A stretch of 45,617 nucleotides of DNA from positions 1-45,617 of the forward strand of contig JAFDTZ010000001.1 in the NCBI GenBank assembly GCA_019594305.1. The letters run 5' to 3'. The stretch comes from Thermoplasmata archaeon. GTDB lineage: Archaea; Thermoplasmatota; Thermoplasmata; Halarchaeoplasmatales; Halarchaeoplasmataceae. The notes below the pieces were generated by a model that was given only the letters and a program-made list of their open reading frames with translations, ran no database searches and was not told the origin of the DNA. Below are positions 9,901 to 16,145 of this stretch, piece after piece; position 1 is the stretch's first letter, and every line of letters starts with the position of its first letter. The position numbers and the translations under genes were made by a program.

Positions 9901-10248
9901 GACATGGAGGAGATGATGTCTTCGTTGGAGTGCGCATTAAATGCTTTGGATATCTCCAAAAAGGCGAAATTAAAATTGGAGGAGGCAAAGACCCGCCGCG
10001 TCCACGGAAGGATATTACGGGGTAAAGGTAAGATGAAGGAGGCACAGGATGAGTTCTGGAAGTGCAGGGAGTTACTATCCGAAACCTATGATAACGAGGA
10101 ACTGCCAAAAGTATTCTACGAATTAGCGATACTGATGGCGGAATGCGGCGAGATGGATACCGCCGATAAGTACGTAAAGGACGCTCGGAAAGGATTTGAA
10201 GAATCAGGTATGCATCTATGGGTGGAAAGGGTAAAAAAATTCAAGTAA
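6931..10248 (+). CDS. STAND-like regulator: winged HTH, AAA-type ATPase, long TPR array
   Basis: A protein of about 1105 aa. An N-terminal MarR-like winged helix (about residues 1-75, with IADSLGLARSHVSKEMIRL) is followed by a linker and an AAA_16/NACHT-like ATPase. The ATPase has Walker A GETGIGKT near residue 180 and Walker B VVIFLDDLHWAD near 277-288. The C-terminal half (about 520-1090) is an array of roughly a dozen TPR units with recurrent A-E-Y-E-KAL-NYE-SL patterns. Such proteins couple ligand or partner sensing by TPRs to an NTPase switch and DNA binding. It is divergent from the protease operon and may regulate it (inference). The start is uncertain: ATG 6931 has GGTGGT five nt upstream. 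ATG 6904 would suit a short-leader mRNA from the TATA at 6868. ATG 6850 is unlikely. Confidence 0.85.
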   Translation: MRLPTVRDRIFIHLLSYTRFARGKEVPYEVSQPGIADSLGLARSHVSKEMIRLKKSSSDLVEERTRHVRGSKRRRKVYILTPLGQKKANSIIEGLMKEIITINDENGKRNVTLRELEELLNVKDPITAALRDIDEEGVLDLCKKRDIEEIFIGRERELKLFKELLIDVKKGSARTVIIKGETGIGKTRLVYELKPIALESGFLFIEGVCKVETADPYLPFKEALSGLNDMDHDEKFTKFLTYDSNSEPETRSSLDALREAVFYDSTRMIMKLSEKKPVVIFLDDLHWADKATLDLFRYMAETFENDRVLLLATYRPEEVNLDHPLVETLSRMCRKNVHMEVDLEPLDKMSTKKLIDVLTGFNTPDNFVGFMNEKTRGNPLFIKQLLKEMQDEGKVSAEKGYYATEDMNITVPEVVERIVHRKLSHLDRAGRQVLEFGCVLGKEFSFDILDSVSELPEMRLLDQIDILVDQAIWCEDAERDRFHFTHELVRDGVYNNIKSVRRKKLHGVVARKMAERYSGTKDRLSDIANHYMEAGLRENALEYYVKAGEHAKSLYAHENAVQLFEKGLTLAYEDDRKSCLLLESMGDTHTILGNYEEGRRRLEEALGKLDADNTEEIGLRTRIPRKIAHTWLMQGSYERSIEYINIGISLGAEHTKEWCILLNVKGWTYMKTGDYHKAAEIFKDELRVAEDLGDEKEISRAHHNLGTIALQSGDFDDATRHLEIAAEGFDSLGEKVKLSKTLNNLGVMYLRKHNIEKALEYNEKSLLNMEEVGDIQGIGMNLNNMGIIYSMMEDYEKALDCHDRSMDIKRRIGDSQGMVESHTNIGVIHEKMGDLERALEEYKKGLSISRKIGDARGTAELQNDIGWIYNLKGKVTDSAEMLRSSLKLREDIGDIHGLAESHRNLGIVLLKKGNMEEALEHLEKGFELASDMDDEYEMALISKCTGDVYHQQERFAEALDNYERSLELSQSVDNKGLIADTYRGMAEVFLDMEEMMSSLECALNALDISKKAKLKLEEAKTRRVHGRILRGKGKMKEAQDEFWKCRELLSETYDNEELPKVFYELAILMAECGEMDTADKYVKDARKGFEESGMHLWVERVKKFK

Positions 10249-10272
10249 AATAGAGAGTCGTGGGGATAACGT

Positions 10273-10280
10273 ATTTATAT
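10273..10280 (+). promoter_or_regulatory. TATA box of the rpsM-rpsD-rpsK-rpoD operon
   Basis: TTTATAT lies about 60 nt before the rpsM start. Transcription beginning 25-27 nt downstream would leave a leader of roughly 35 nt that contains the GGAGGT ribosome site. It is the only good TATA candidate before the four tightly packed genes. Confidence 0.6.
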
Positions 10281-10337
10281 GACGTGTTGATTAGCACCCT
10301 CCAACTATAACTCCAGCATTCAATGGAGGTAAACAAT

Positions 10338-10811
10338 TTGGCAGAAGAAGAATATCCAGACGATTTCAATTATATAGTCCGTTTGATGAATACCGACCTA
10401 AAGGGTGAAAAGCCCACCCTGTATGCACTCAGGGATATAAAGGGTGTCGGTACCAGGGTAGCTGAAAGTCTTGTGAAACACTCAGGCGTATCAGGTACAA
10501 AAAAGATCGGTCTCTTAAGTAACGAAGAGATAGAAAAACTCAAAAAATGTATTACTGAATTCACTGAACAGGTTCCTACATGGTTTGTCAATAGAAAAAG
10601 AGATCCTTATTCCGGCGAAGATAAGCACCTATTCGGTCCGGATATAGATATGGCATTTCGTGACGATATCAACCGTTTGAAAAAAATCAGTTGTTACAGA
10701 GGAATACGTCATGATACAGGTCAAAAGGTGAGAGGACAAAGGACTAGATCGAATGGTCGATCAGGCCTTACAGTGGGTGTGCAAAGGAGAAAGATGATAC
10801 AGAAGAAATAA
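10338..10811 (+). CDS. rpsM: 30S ribosomal protein S13 (uS13), archaeal
   Basis: A 157-aa small-subunit protein that binds the 16S rRNA head and contacts the tRNA P site and L5. The sequence shows the S13 helix-hairpin-helix region (LYALRDIKGVGTRVAESL) and the conserved tail CYRGIRHDTGQKVRGQRTRSNGR. The start is set at TTG 10338 because GGAGGT (10325-10330) sits 7 nt before it. The in-frame ATG at 10323 is part of that ribosome site and so cannot be the start it serves. First gene of an operon with S4, S11 and RpoD, the usual archaeal order. Confidence 0.96.
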   Translation: MAEEEYPDDFNYIVRLMNTDLKGEKPTLYALRDIKGVGTRVAESLVKHSGVSGTKKIGLLSNEEIEKLKKCITEFTEQVPTWFVNRKRDPYSGEDKHLFGPDIDMAFRDDINRLKKISCYRGIRHDTGQKVRGQRTRSNGRSGLTVGVQRRKMIQKK

Positions 10812-10828
10812 TCAAGGAGTGAAATTAC

Positions 10829-11437
10829 ATGGGCGATCCTAAATTTAGCAGAAAAAAATACCAAAATCCGCCACACCCCTGGCAATCCGAGCGTATCCAG
10901 ATGGAGAACGATTACGTACGTTATTACGGGCTCAAGAACAAAAAAGAGTTTTGGAAAGCTCGATCTATTCTTAAGAACATTCGTTCTCAGGCGAGGAATC
11001 TTCAAGCAAGATTAAGATATGGTGATAGCCAGGCCAAGAAGGAGGTGGACGATCTGATAGATAAATTGACCGGGAACGGATATCTGGTTGGTGAAGAACT
11101 TACACTTAACGATGTACTGAACCTGACCGTAGAGAATGTACTTAACAGAAGGCTTCAGACGGTAGTCTACCATAAGGGTTTGGCGAATACACCACGGCAA
11201 GCGAGACAATTGATAACCCATGGACACATACATGTAGACGGGAGACGGATCACCATTCCCGGATATGTGATAAATCGTGCCGAAGAATCCGATATATCCT
11301 ATCATCCTCTTTCTCCCCTCAGCGACGAACTTCATCCTGTACGTCCGGATGAGGAGAAGACACATACCTTCATTCCAGAACAGATGAGGAAAGACAAGGA
11401 GAAGGAATCCTTCAGGAACAGGAGGAGGAGGAGATAA
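10829..11437 (+). CDS. rpsD: 30S ribosomal protein S4 (uS4), archaeal
   Basis: A 202-aa primary 16S-binding protein of small-subunit assembly. The N-terminal part begins with the archaeal G-DPKFSRKKYQNPPHPW pattern. The S4 RNA-binding fold is at about residues 104-165 (RRLQTVVYHKGLANTPRQAR, then LITHGHIHVDGRRI). The C-terminal tail is rich in Lys, Glu and Arg. AAGGAGTGA lies 9 nt before the ATG. Second gene of the operon, 17 nt after rpsM. Confidence 0.96.
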   Translation: MGDPKFSRKKYQNPPHPWQSERIQMENDYVRYYGLKNKKEFWKARSILKNIRSQARNLQARLRYGDSQAKKEVDDLIDKLTGNGYLVGEELTLNDVLNLTVENVLNRRLQTVVYHKGLANTPRQARQLITHGHIHVDGRRITIPGYVINRAEESDISYHPLSPLSDELHPVRPDEEKTHTFIPEQMRKDKEKESFRNRRRRR

Positions 11438-11439
11438 TT

Positions 11440-11823
11440 ATGGCAAAATGGGGTATAGCACACGTTTATGCATCTTACAACAACGTACTGATAACTATCA
11501 CAGATATAACCGGATCCGAGACCATTGCAAAGGCAACAGGCGGAATGGTTGTTCGACAGGACAAGGACCAGGCATCGCCCTATGCGGCGATGGAAGCCGC
11601 TAAGAAGGCCATCGACGAGGCTAAGGAAAAGGGCATTACCAATATTCATGTCAAGGTAAGGGCACCGGGCGGCAGCAAATCTCACTCTCCGGGCCCGGGC
11701 TCACAGGCGGCTATCAGGGCATTTGCAAGGGCCGGTATCAGGATAGGAACCATAGAGGACGTTACTCCCGTACCTCATGATACCACACGTCCAAAGGGCG
11801 GCCGTAGAGGGCGGCGTGTATAA
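11440..11823 (+). CDS. rpsK: 30S ribosomal protein S11 (uS11), archaeal
   Basis: A 127-aa platform protein of the small subunit, near the mRNA exit. Typical stretches are WGIAHVYASYNNVLITITD, GGMVVRQDKDQASPYAAM and the tail VTPVPHDTTRPKGGRRGRRV. The gene starts two bases after the rpsD stop, with the GA-rich end of rpsD (GAGGAGGAGGAG) acting as ribosome site, so the two are translationally coupled. Confidence 0.97.
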   Translation: MAKWGIAHVYASYNNVLITITDITGSETIAKATGGMVVRQDKDQASPYAAMEAAKKAIDEAKEKGITNIHVKVRAPGGSKSHSPGPGSQAAIRAFARAGIRIGTIEDVTPVPHDTTRPKGGRRGRRV

Positions 11824-11844
11824 TCATATTTAACGGTGTTTGTA

Positions 11845-12687
11845 ATGAAGGTGAAAATTCGGGAACTACAGGAAAGGAAAGCGAAGATAGTTATTTCAGA
11901 TGCCAACCCCACGTTGGCCAATGCTTTAAGGAGAGTTCTTATAGCTGATGTTCCCAAACTAGCGATAGAAGACGTTGAATTCCATCTGGGATCTATTGCG
12001 GGTAGAGAAGGTGATGAAGGTGAATATGAAAGCACCACGCCGTTGTTCGATGAGATCATAGCCCATAGACTGGGGCTTATACCTATTCCAACTGACCTTA
12101 ACTTGTACAACTACAGAGAACAATGTGAAACATGCGATGGCGAAGGGTGCCCGAATTGTACCGTTATATACAGCCTCAACAAGAAGGGCCCATGTACGGT
12201 TTACTCCGGGGACCTTATACCTGTAGGCGACACCGACCTATCAGTGGCTGATAAGTACATTCCCATCGTCAAACTGACGGAAAACCAAGCTTTGCTTATA
12301 TACGCTATAGCCGAGCTTGGAACTGCAAACGAACATGCAAAATGGCAGCCAACTAGTGGTGTGGGATACAAGTATTATCCCAGTATAGAGATAGACGAGG
12401 ACAAATGTGACAATTGTGGAGAATGTGTATCCAAATGTCCTATCGATATACTCGAGGAAAAAGACGGTAAGATAATCGTAACCGATTTAGAAAGATGCAA
12501 ACTATGCCATGTCTGCGATGAAGAGTGTCCGAGGGGAGCCATTGACGTTTTGGGATTGGAAAACAAGTTCATACTCAGGTACGAAACCGATGGTTCGTTA
12601 TCCGCCGAAGAAGTATTGAAACAATCTTTGATTGCACTCGTGGATAAATTTGAGAATGTTATAGAGATGGTTGAATCCATCGAATGA
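11845..12687 (+). CDS. rpoD: DNA-directed RNA polymerase subunit D with two ferredoxin-type cysteine clusters
   Basis: A 280-aa archaeal homologue of RpoA/Rpb3, which dimerises with RpoL to nucleate polymerase assembly. The N-terminus carries the alpha motif (DANPTLANALRRVLIADVPKLAIE). A zinc-loop-like CETCDGEGCPNC follows near residue 95. The inserted domain holds two complete ferredoxin motifs, C188/191/194/198 and C218/221/224/228, each CxxCxxCxxxCP, so two 4Fe-4S clusters are predicted. The C-terminal part returns to the dimerisation fold. ATG 11845 is chosen over GTG 11836 because that GTG lies within the GGTG ribosome site 6 nt upstream. Last gene of the ribosomal operon, followed by tRNA-Leu. 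Confidence 0.95.
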   Translation: MKVKIRELQERKAKIVISDANPTLANALRRVLIADVPKLAIEDVEFHLGSIAGREGDEGEYESTTPLFDEIIAHRLGLIPIPTDLNLYNYREQCETCDGEGCPNCTVIYSLNKKGPCTVYSGDLIPVGDTDLSVADKYIPIVKLTENQALLIYAIAELGTANEHAKWQPTSGVGYKYYPSIEIDEDKCDNCGECVSKCPIDILEEKDGKIIVTDLERCKLCHVCDEECPRGAIDVLGLENKFILRYETDGSLSAEEVLKQSLIALVDKFENVIEMVESIE

Positions 12688-12759
12688 TGATCATTGTACG
12701 GTGCTACCAAAAAACTATTTGCTCCCACAGTTATTCATCTATTCTCATTGCGAGTCAGC

Positions 12760-12776
12760 AGGAATCGGAGATTCCT
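12760..12776. repeat. Perfect hairpin AGGAATC-GGA-GATTCCT upstream of tRNA-Leu
   Basis: A 7-bp perfect stem with a 3-nt loop. Read on the minus strand its core is GAATC-TCC-GATTC, the same design as the second hairpin found 3' of tRNA-Leu (12939-12957) and 3' of tRNA-Ser (18894-18908). It is therefore an inverted relative of that element. The rest of 12688-12815 shows no gene. Confidence 0.6.
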
Positions 12777-12815
12777 ACAACACGCTTAACTCGTTCAAAC
12801 CTTTTCACTCCTCAA

Positions 12816-12900
12816 GCGAGGGTAGCCAAGCATGGCCAACGGCGCAGCGTTGAGGGCGCTGTCTCATAGGGGTCCGAGGGTTCAAATCCCTTCCCTCGCA
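12816..12900 (+). tRNA. tRNA-Leu (GAG)
   Basis: An 85-nt class II tRNA. The acceptor GCGAGGG pairs perfectly with CCCTCGC, with discriminator A. The D stem is GCC/GGC and the anticodon stem is CAGCG/CGCTG with loop TTGAGGG, giving anticodon GAG. A long variable arm and the T arm (loop TTCAAAT) complete it. No intron. It lies downstream of rpoD, a position where euryarchaea often have a tRNA-Leu that leads the L18e-L13-S9 operon; those genes are absent here. T7 follows immediately (12901-12907), a likely terminator. Confidence 0.95.
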
Positions 12901-12957
12901 TTTTTTTATTTCAGGCGTAGCGTGAAATGAAAAAGTGAACAGAATCTCTGATTCTGT
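12901..12957 (+). repeat. tRNA-downstream structured element, Leu copy
   Basis: In order: T7, hairpin 1 (ATTTCA ... TGAAAT, 12908-12928), the motif GAAAAAGTGA (12929-12938), and hairpin 2 (ACAGAATC-TCT-GATTCTGT, 12939-12957, 8-bp perfect stem). The sequence 3' of tRNA-Ser has the same parts at identical spacing; my hand alignment gives about 45 matches in 58 ungapped positions. The hairpin 1 closing pair is A-T here and G-C there. A hairpin 2 pair is G-C here and A-T there. Function unknown. Confidence 0.65.
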
Positions 12958-12972
12958 GGCATTCAATTATCT

Positions 12973-13019
12973 TAACGAGTGAAGCGAGAGAAGTTTGTAA
13001 AAGGGGGACATCAGTCCCC
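12973..13019. repeat. ACGAGTGAAGCGAG motif and GGGGAC-ATCA-GTCCCC hairpin
   Basis: Beyond the Leu copy of the element lies TTAACGAGTGAAGCGAGAG, followed by TTTGTAAA and a perfect 6-bp hairpin (13004-13019). A near-identical ACGAGTGAAACGAGTGTTTGT occurs 3' of tRNA-Arg, and TTAACGAG...GAAGCAAGAGG occurs 3' of tRNA-Ser. The interval 12901-13060 contains no convincing gene. Confidence 0.5.
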
Positions 13020-13069
13020 ACATTCTTTTACCGATGTAACCAAGTATCCATAGCGCACACCATACCCAA

Positions 13070-13078
13070 AATTATATC
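13070..13078 (+). promoter_or_regulatory. TATA box of the FAA-hydrolase gene (leaderless)
   Basis: AATTATATC is centred about 29 nt before the ATG at 13103. There is no ribosome site between them, so transcription probably starts at or next to the ATG. Confidence 0.55.
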
Positions 13079-13102
13079 TGTGGTTGTAAAGTTTGTACAA
13101 CC

Positions 13103-13834
13103 ATGTTGCGGATAAGATTCAAGGACGAAACCGGCGGCATACATCTCGGGGAATTCGCAGACGGTAAGATACTTCTGGAAGAGCGTGAACTCTCCATCAA
13201 CGAAGTTGAAATACTACCACCTACTCAGCCAAGCAAGATAGTTTGTGTCGGGTTGAACTATGCGGATCACGCTGCTGAAACGGGTAGGGAACCTCCTTCG
13301 AGACCATCACTGTTCCTCAAGGCACCTAATTCACTAGCCGGCCACGGAGAGACCATCACACTGTTACCCGGTGTAGAGCGAATAGATCATGAAGCTGAAC
13401 TGGGTGTGATAATCGGTAAACGATGCAGGATGGTTTCACTCGATAAAGCCATGGATGTGGTGGCCGGATATACATGCGTCAATGACCTCTCCAACCGGGA
13501 CGATCAGAGAAAAGAGCAGAACTGGGTAAGAGGGAAGGCCTTCGACAAGTCCGCTCCCATGGGGTCGGTGATAGCCTTGCCGGAAAAGGTTCCCGAAGAC
13601 GCCAGGATAACACTCAGGTCCAATGGTAGAACAATGCAGGATTCTTCAATAGACAATATGATATTCAGTGTTCCCGAATTGATAGTCGAAATAACCAAGT
13701 ACATGACCCTGGAACCGGGTGATGTGATCTCCACGGGCACCCCGGCAGGTGTGGGACCTATACACCATCAAGACGTAGTGGAAGTGGAGATCCAAGGGAT
13801 CGGTACGCTGACTAACAAATTCATAAAAAAATAA
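13103..13834 (+). CDS. Fumarylacetoacetate hydrolase family protein
   Basis: A 243-aa enzyme of the FAH fold (COG0179), a metal-dependent family that includes acylpyruvate hydrolases, oxaloacetate decarboxylases and hydratases or decarboxylases of aromatic catabolism. Family signatures are visible: VGLNYADHAAE near the N-terminal third, HEAELGVIIG with the metal-binding acidic residues, GYTCVNDLSNRDDQ, KAFDKSAPMG and GDVISTGTPAGVG. It has the normal length of the single-domain form. It is monocistronic by appearance, with a TATA box at leaderless distance and a T8 tract after the stop. No neighbouring pathway gene fixes the substrate; acylpyruvase-like activity is a reasonable guess only. Confidence 0.88.
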   Translation: MLRIRFKDETGGIHLGEFADGKILLEERELSINEVEILPPTQPSKIVCVGLNYADHAAETGREPPSRPSLFLKAPNSLAGHGETITLLPGVERIDHEAELGVIIGKRCRMVSLDKAMDVVAGYTCVNDLSNRDDQRKEQNWVRGKAFDKSAPMGSVIALPEKVPEDARITLRSNGRTMQDSSIDNMIFSVPELIVEITKYMTLEPGDVISTGTPAGVGPIHHQDVVEVEIQGIGTLTNKFIKK

Positions 13835-13855
13835 AAAAGAAGTAAAAGGGAAGGG

Positions 13856-13866
13856 GGTTTTTTTTC
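13856..13866 (+). terminator. Oligo-T terminator after the FAA-hydrolase gene
   Basis: A run of T residues following a G-rich stretch, about 20 nt after the stop at 13834 and directly before the convergent end of acs. Oligo-T tracts of this kind terminate archaeal transcription. Confidence 0.5.
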
Positions 13867-15818
13867 TATTTACTGACCTGTTCCTTCAGCTTTTCGACGA
13901 TTTCCGGATTTCTCAGGGTAGATGTATCGCCGGCTTCCTCACCAGCTTCCAGCTTTTTGAGGATTCTCCGCATAATCTTACCGGATCTCGTCTTGGGTAG
14001 GTCCTCCGTAAAGTGAACGGTAGATGGCTTCCCTATAGGACCTATGATCTTACCGACGTGAGCTCTGAGTTCCTGACCCAATTCGTCGGAACCGGTTCTA
14101 TTGCCTTCCAGTATGACGTATGCCACAGGCACATGTCCCTTCAAATCATCGGGACTACCGACCACTGCGGCTTCTGCAACCGCGGGATGGTCGACCAGGG
14201 CACTCTCCATCTCCATGGTGCTTAACCTATGTCCGGCTACGTTCAAAACATCGTCGATCCTACCGACCACCCAGAAATAACCATCTTCATCTACTCTAGC
14301 TCCGTCACCGGCAAAATACGTATCTATACCGTACTCGCTCCAGTAGGTTTTCTTGAACCTTTCAGGATCCTTATAAAGTGTCCTTAGCATTGAGGGCCAA
14401 GGTCTTTTCAGTACAAGATATCCTCCTTGATTCGGAGATAAACTGTTGCCGCCTGCGTCGTAAATATCCGCTTTTATACCTGGGAAAGGTTTCGTAGCGC
14501 TTCCCGGCTTTAGATCGGTAATTCCGGGCAATGGTGTGATCAGTATCATACCTGTTTCGGTCTGCCACCATGTATCGACGATGGGGCAGTTACCGCCGCC
14601 TATGACTTCATGATACCACTCCCATGCCTTGGGGTTGATGGGTTCGCCGACACTTCCCAGAAGTTTAAGGGTTGAAAGATCGCACCTGTCCGGATACTCT
14701 CGACCCCACTTCATGAACAACCTGATAGCCGTGGGTGCTGTGTAAAGCTTCGTCACCTTGTATTTTTCAACTATCTTCCAGAATCTGTCCTTATCGGGAT
14801 AATCCGGTGATCCCTCATACATTATTGTAGTGGTAGCGTTGGCGAGAGGACCATAAACGATGTAGCTGTGTCCTGTTATCCAACCGATATCCGCCGTGCA
14901 CCAGTACATATCATCATCTTTTATATCAAAAACCCACTTATGGGTAGTCATAGTGCCTGTTAGGTATCCACCAGTAGTGTGAAGGACACCTTTTGGCTTA
15001 CCTGTTGTACCACTAGTGTACATAAGGAATAACATATCTTCGGCATCCATCTGTTCGGGTTCGCATTCTAGAGGTTGATCCTCTGTCAGTTCATGGTAAT
15101 ACACATCTCTGTCCTCGGACAGTGTGATATCATCTCTACCCAATCTATCAACTACGATTACCTTCTTTACAGTAGGAGTACTTTCGAGGGATTCCAAAGC
15201 ATTCTCCCACATGTTTAACTTCTTACCTCGGCGGTAATATCCGTCGGCGGTTACCAGTACCTTGGATTCTGAATCGTGTACCCTATCGGCAAGTGCGGTA
15301 GGTGAAAATCCTCCGAAGACCACACTGTGCGGGGCACCTATCCTTGCACAAGCTAAAAGACCGATAGCCAATTCGGGGATCATCGGTAGATAAAAGGTTA
15401 CCACGTCTCCTTTTTCAACTCCCAGTTCCTTAAGTCCGTTGGCAAATTTACAAACTTCATCTTTTAGTTCGGAAAAAGTGTACTGTTTCGATTCATCCGT
15501 CGGTTCTCCTTCCCAGATAAGGGCTACCTTGTCACCTTTACCGTTCTCAACATGCCTGTCAACACAATTGTATGATGCATTTATCTTACCGTTGACAAAC
15601 CATTTGGCAAAAGGCGCGTCCCATTCCAGAACCTTGTCCCACTTCTTGTACCAATCGAGATTCTCTGCTTGTTCCGCCCAGAATTCTTCGTAATTTTCTT
15701 CTGCATACTTGTATATGGCGGGGTCCTTAATGTTCGCCTTTTTCTTGAACTCTTCGGACGGGGGATATATCTTAGTTTCCTCCATTCTTGCTTCTATGTG
15801 ACTTTCTTTCTTTGTCAT
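13866..15818 (-). CDS. acs: Acetyl-CoA synthetase, AMP-forming
   Basis: A 650-aa enzyme converting acetate, ATP and CoA to acetyl-CoA, AMP and pyrophosphate. The ANL-superfamily P-loop YTSGTTGKPKG is at residues 267-277. WWQTETG lies in the adenylate-binding region. The hinge and acetyl-CoA domain carries YFAGDGARVDEDGYFWVVGR. The catalytic, acetylation-prone Lys is K614 in RSGKIMRR. Length is as expected for Acs. The start is the ATG at 15818, preceded by AGGTG; the upstream in-frame ATG (15833) is part of that site. It would supply acetyl-CoA from external acetate, or scavenge acetate from amino-acid fermentation (inference). Confidence 0.95.
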   Translation of the reverse strand: MTKKESHIEARMEETKIYPPSEEFKKKANIKDPAIYKYAEENYEEFWAEQAENLDWYKKWDKVLEWDAPFAKWFVNGKINASYNCVDRHVENGKGDKVALIWEGEPTDESKQYTFSELKDEVCKFANGLKELGVEKGDVVTFYLPMIPELAIGLLACARIGAPHSVVFGGFSPTALADRVHDSESKVLVTADGYYRRGKKLNMWENALESLESTPTVKKVIVVDRLGRDDITLSEDRDVYYHELTEDQPLECEPEQMDAEDMLFLMYTSGTTGKPKGVLHTTGGYLTGTMTTHKWVFDIKDDDMYWCTADIGWITGHSYIVYGPLANATTTIMYEGSPDYPDKDRFWKIVEKYKVTKLYTAPTAIRLFMKWGREYPDRCDLSTLKLLGSVGEPINPKAWEWYHEVIGGGNCPIVDTWWQTETGMILITPLPGITDLKPGSATKPFPGIKADIYDAGGNSLSPNQGGYLVLKRPWPSMLRTLYKDPERFKKTYWSEYGIDTYFAGDGARVDEDGYFWVVGRIDDVLNVAGHRLSTMEMESALVDHPAVAEAAVVGSPDDLKGHVPVAYVILEGNRTGSDELGQELRAHVGKIIGPIGKPSTVHFTEDLPKTRSGKIMRRILKKLEAGEEAGDTSTLRNPEIVEKLKEQVSK

Positions 15819-15912
15819 TTTTAACACCTGCATTTTTTCGTAAACGTTAACGGCATATTGGAACTACTATTTAGGTATTTTCGGAGAATATTGTAAATAA
15901 ATCAAAAATGAA

Positions 15913-16015
15913 TAGCGGGGAGTGGATTTGAACCACTGGTCTCCGGGTACCTCAAACACGTATGTTTTATGTATTTTATGAGCCCGACGGGATTTCCTGG
16001 CTACCCTACCCCGCT
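15913..16015 (-). tRNA. Initiator tRNA-Met (CAT) with 28-nt intron
   Basis: The mature tRNA is 75 nt. Initiator hallmarks are the A1-U72 pair (AGCGGGG/CCCCGCT) and three G-C pairs at the base of the anticodon loop (TCGGG/CCCGG). The anticodon loop CTCAT-A is interrupted after position 37 by an intron at 15949-15976. The junctions form a canonical bulge-helix-bulge: central helix CTCA/TGAG, 3-nt bulges TA|A and GT|A, and an inner helix AATAC/GTGTT. Discriminator A. Confidence 0.95.
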
Positions 16016-16055
16016 TTTGCGATTATAAGGTATACGGAATCCCTTAAAACCAGTC

Positions 16056-16063
16056 TTATATAA
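16056..16063. promoter_or_regulatory. Palindromic TATA (TTATATAA) between initiator tRNA and coiled-coil gene
   Basis: The TATA reads the same on both strands. To the right it would start transcription near 16085 for the gene at 16146. To the left it would start near 16034, leaving a leader of about 19 nt before the initiator tRNA. Confidence 0.5.
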
Positions 16064-16065
16064 AA

Positions 16066-16102
16066 AATCTTTCCTATGATGTTCATAGGTGTGGGAAAGA
16101 TT
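16066..16102. promoter_or_regulatory. Long inverted repeat over the predicted transcription start of the coiled-coil gene
   Basis: Two nested arms: AATCTTTC/GAAAGATT outside, and CCTATGA/TCATAGG inside around a TGT loop, with a small asymmetric bulge on the right side. Because it lies across the expected start site, just 3' of the TATA box, it looks more like an operator than a leader RNA hairpin. A structured 5' end is the alternative. Confidence 0.5.
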
Positions 16103-16145
16103 GATATATTGAAAGATAACTTAGGTTAGAGATAAAGGGAAATTT

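Noticed and set aside
12901..13060. Possible CRISPR-like repeats in the hairpin-rich region
   Set aside because: Repeats are few, irregularly spaced and differ in sequence. There are no equal-length spacers and no cas genes.
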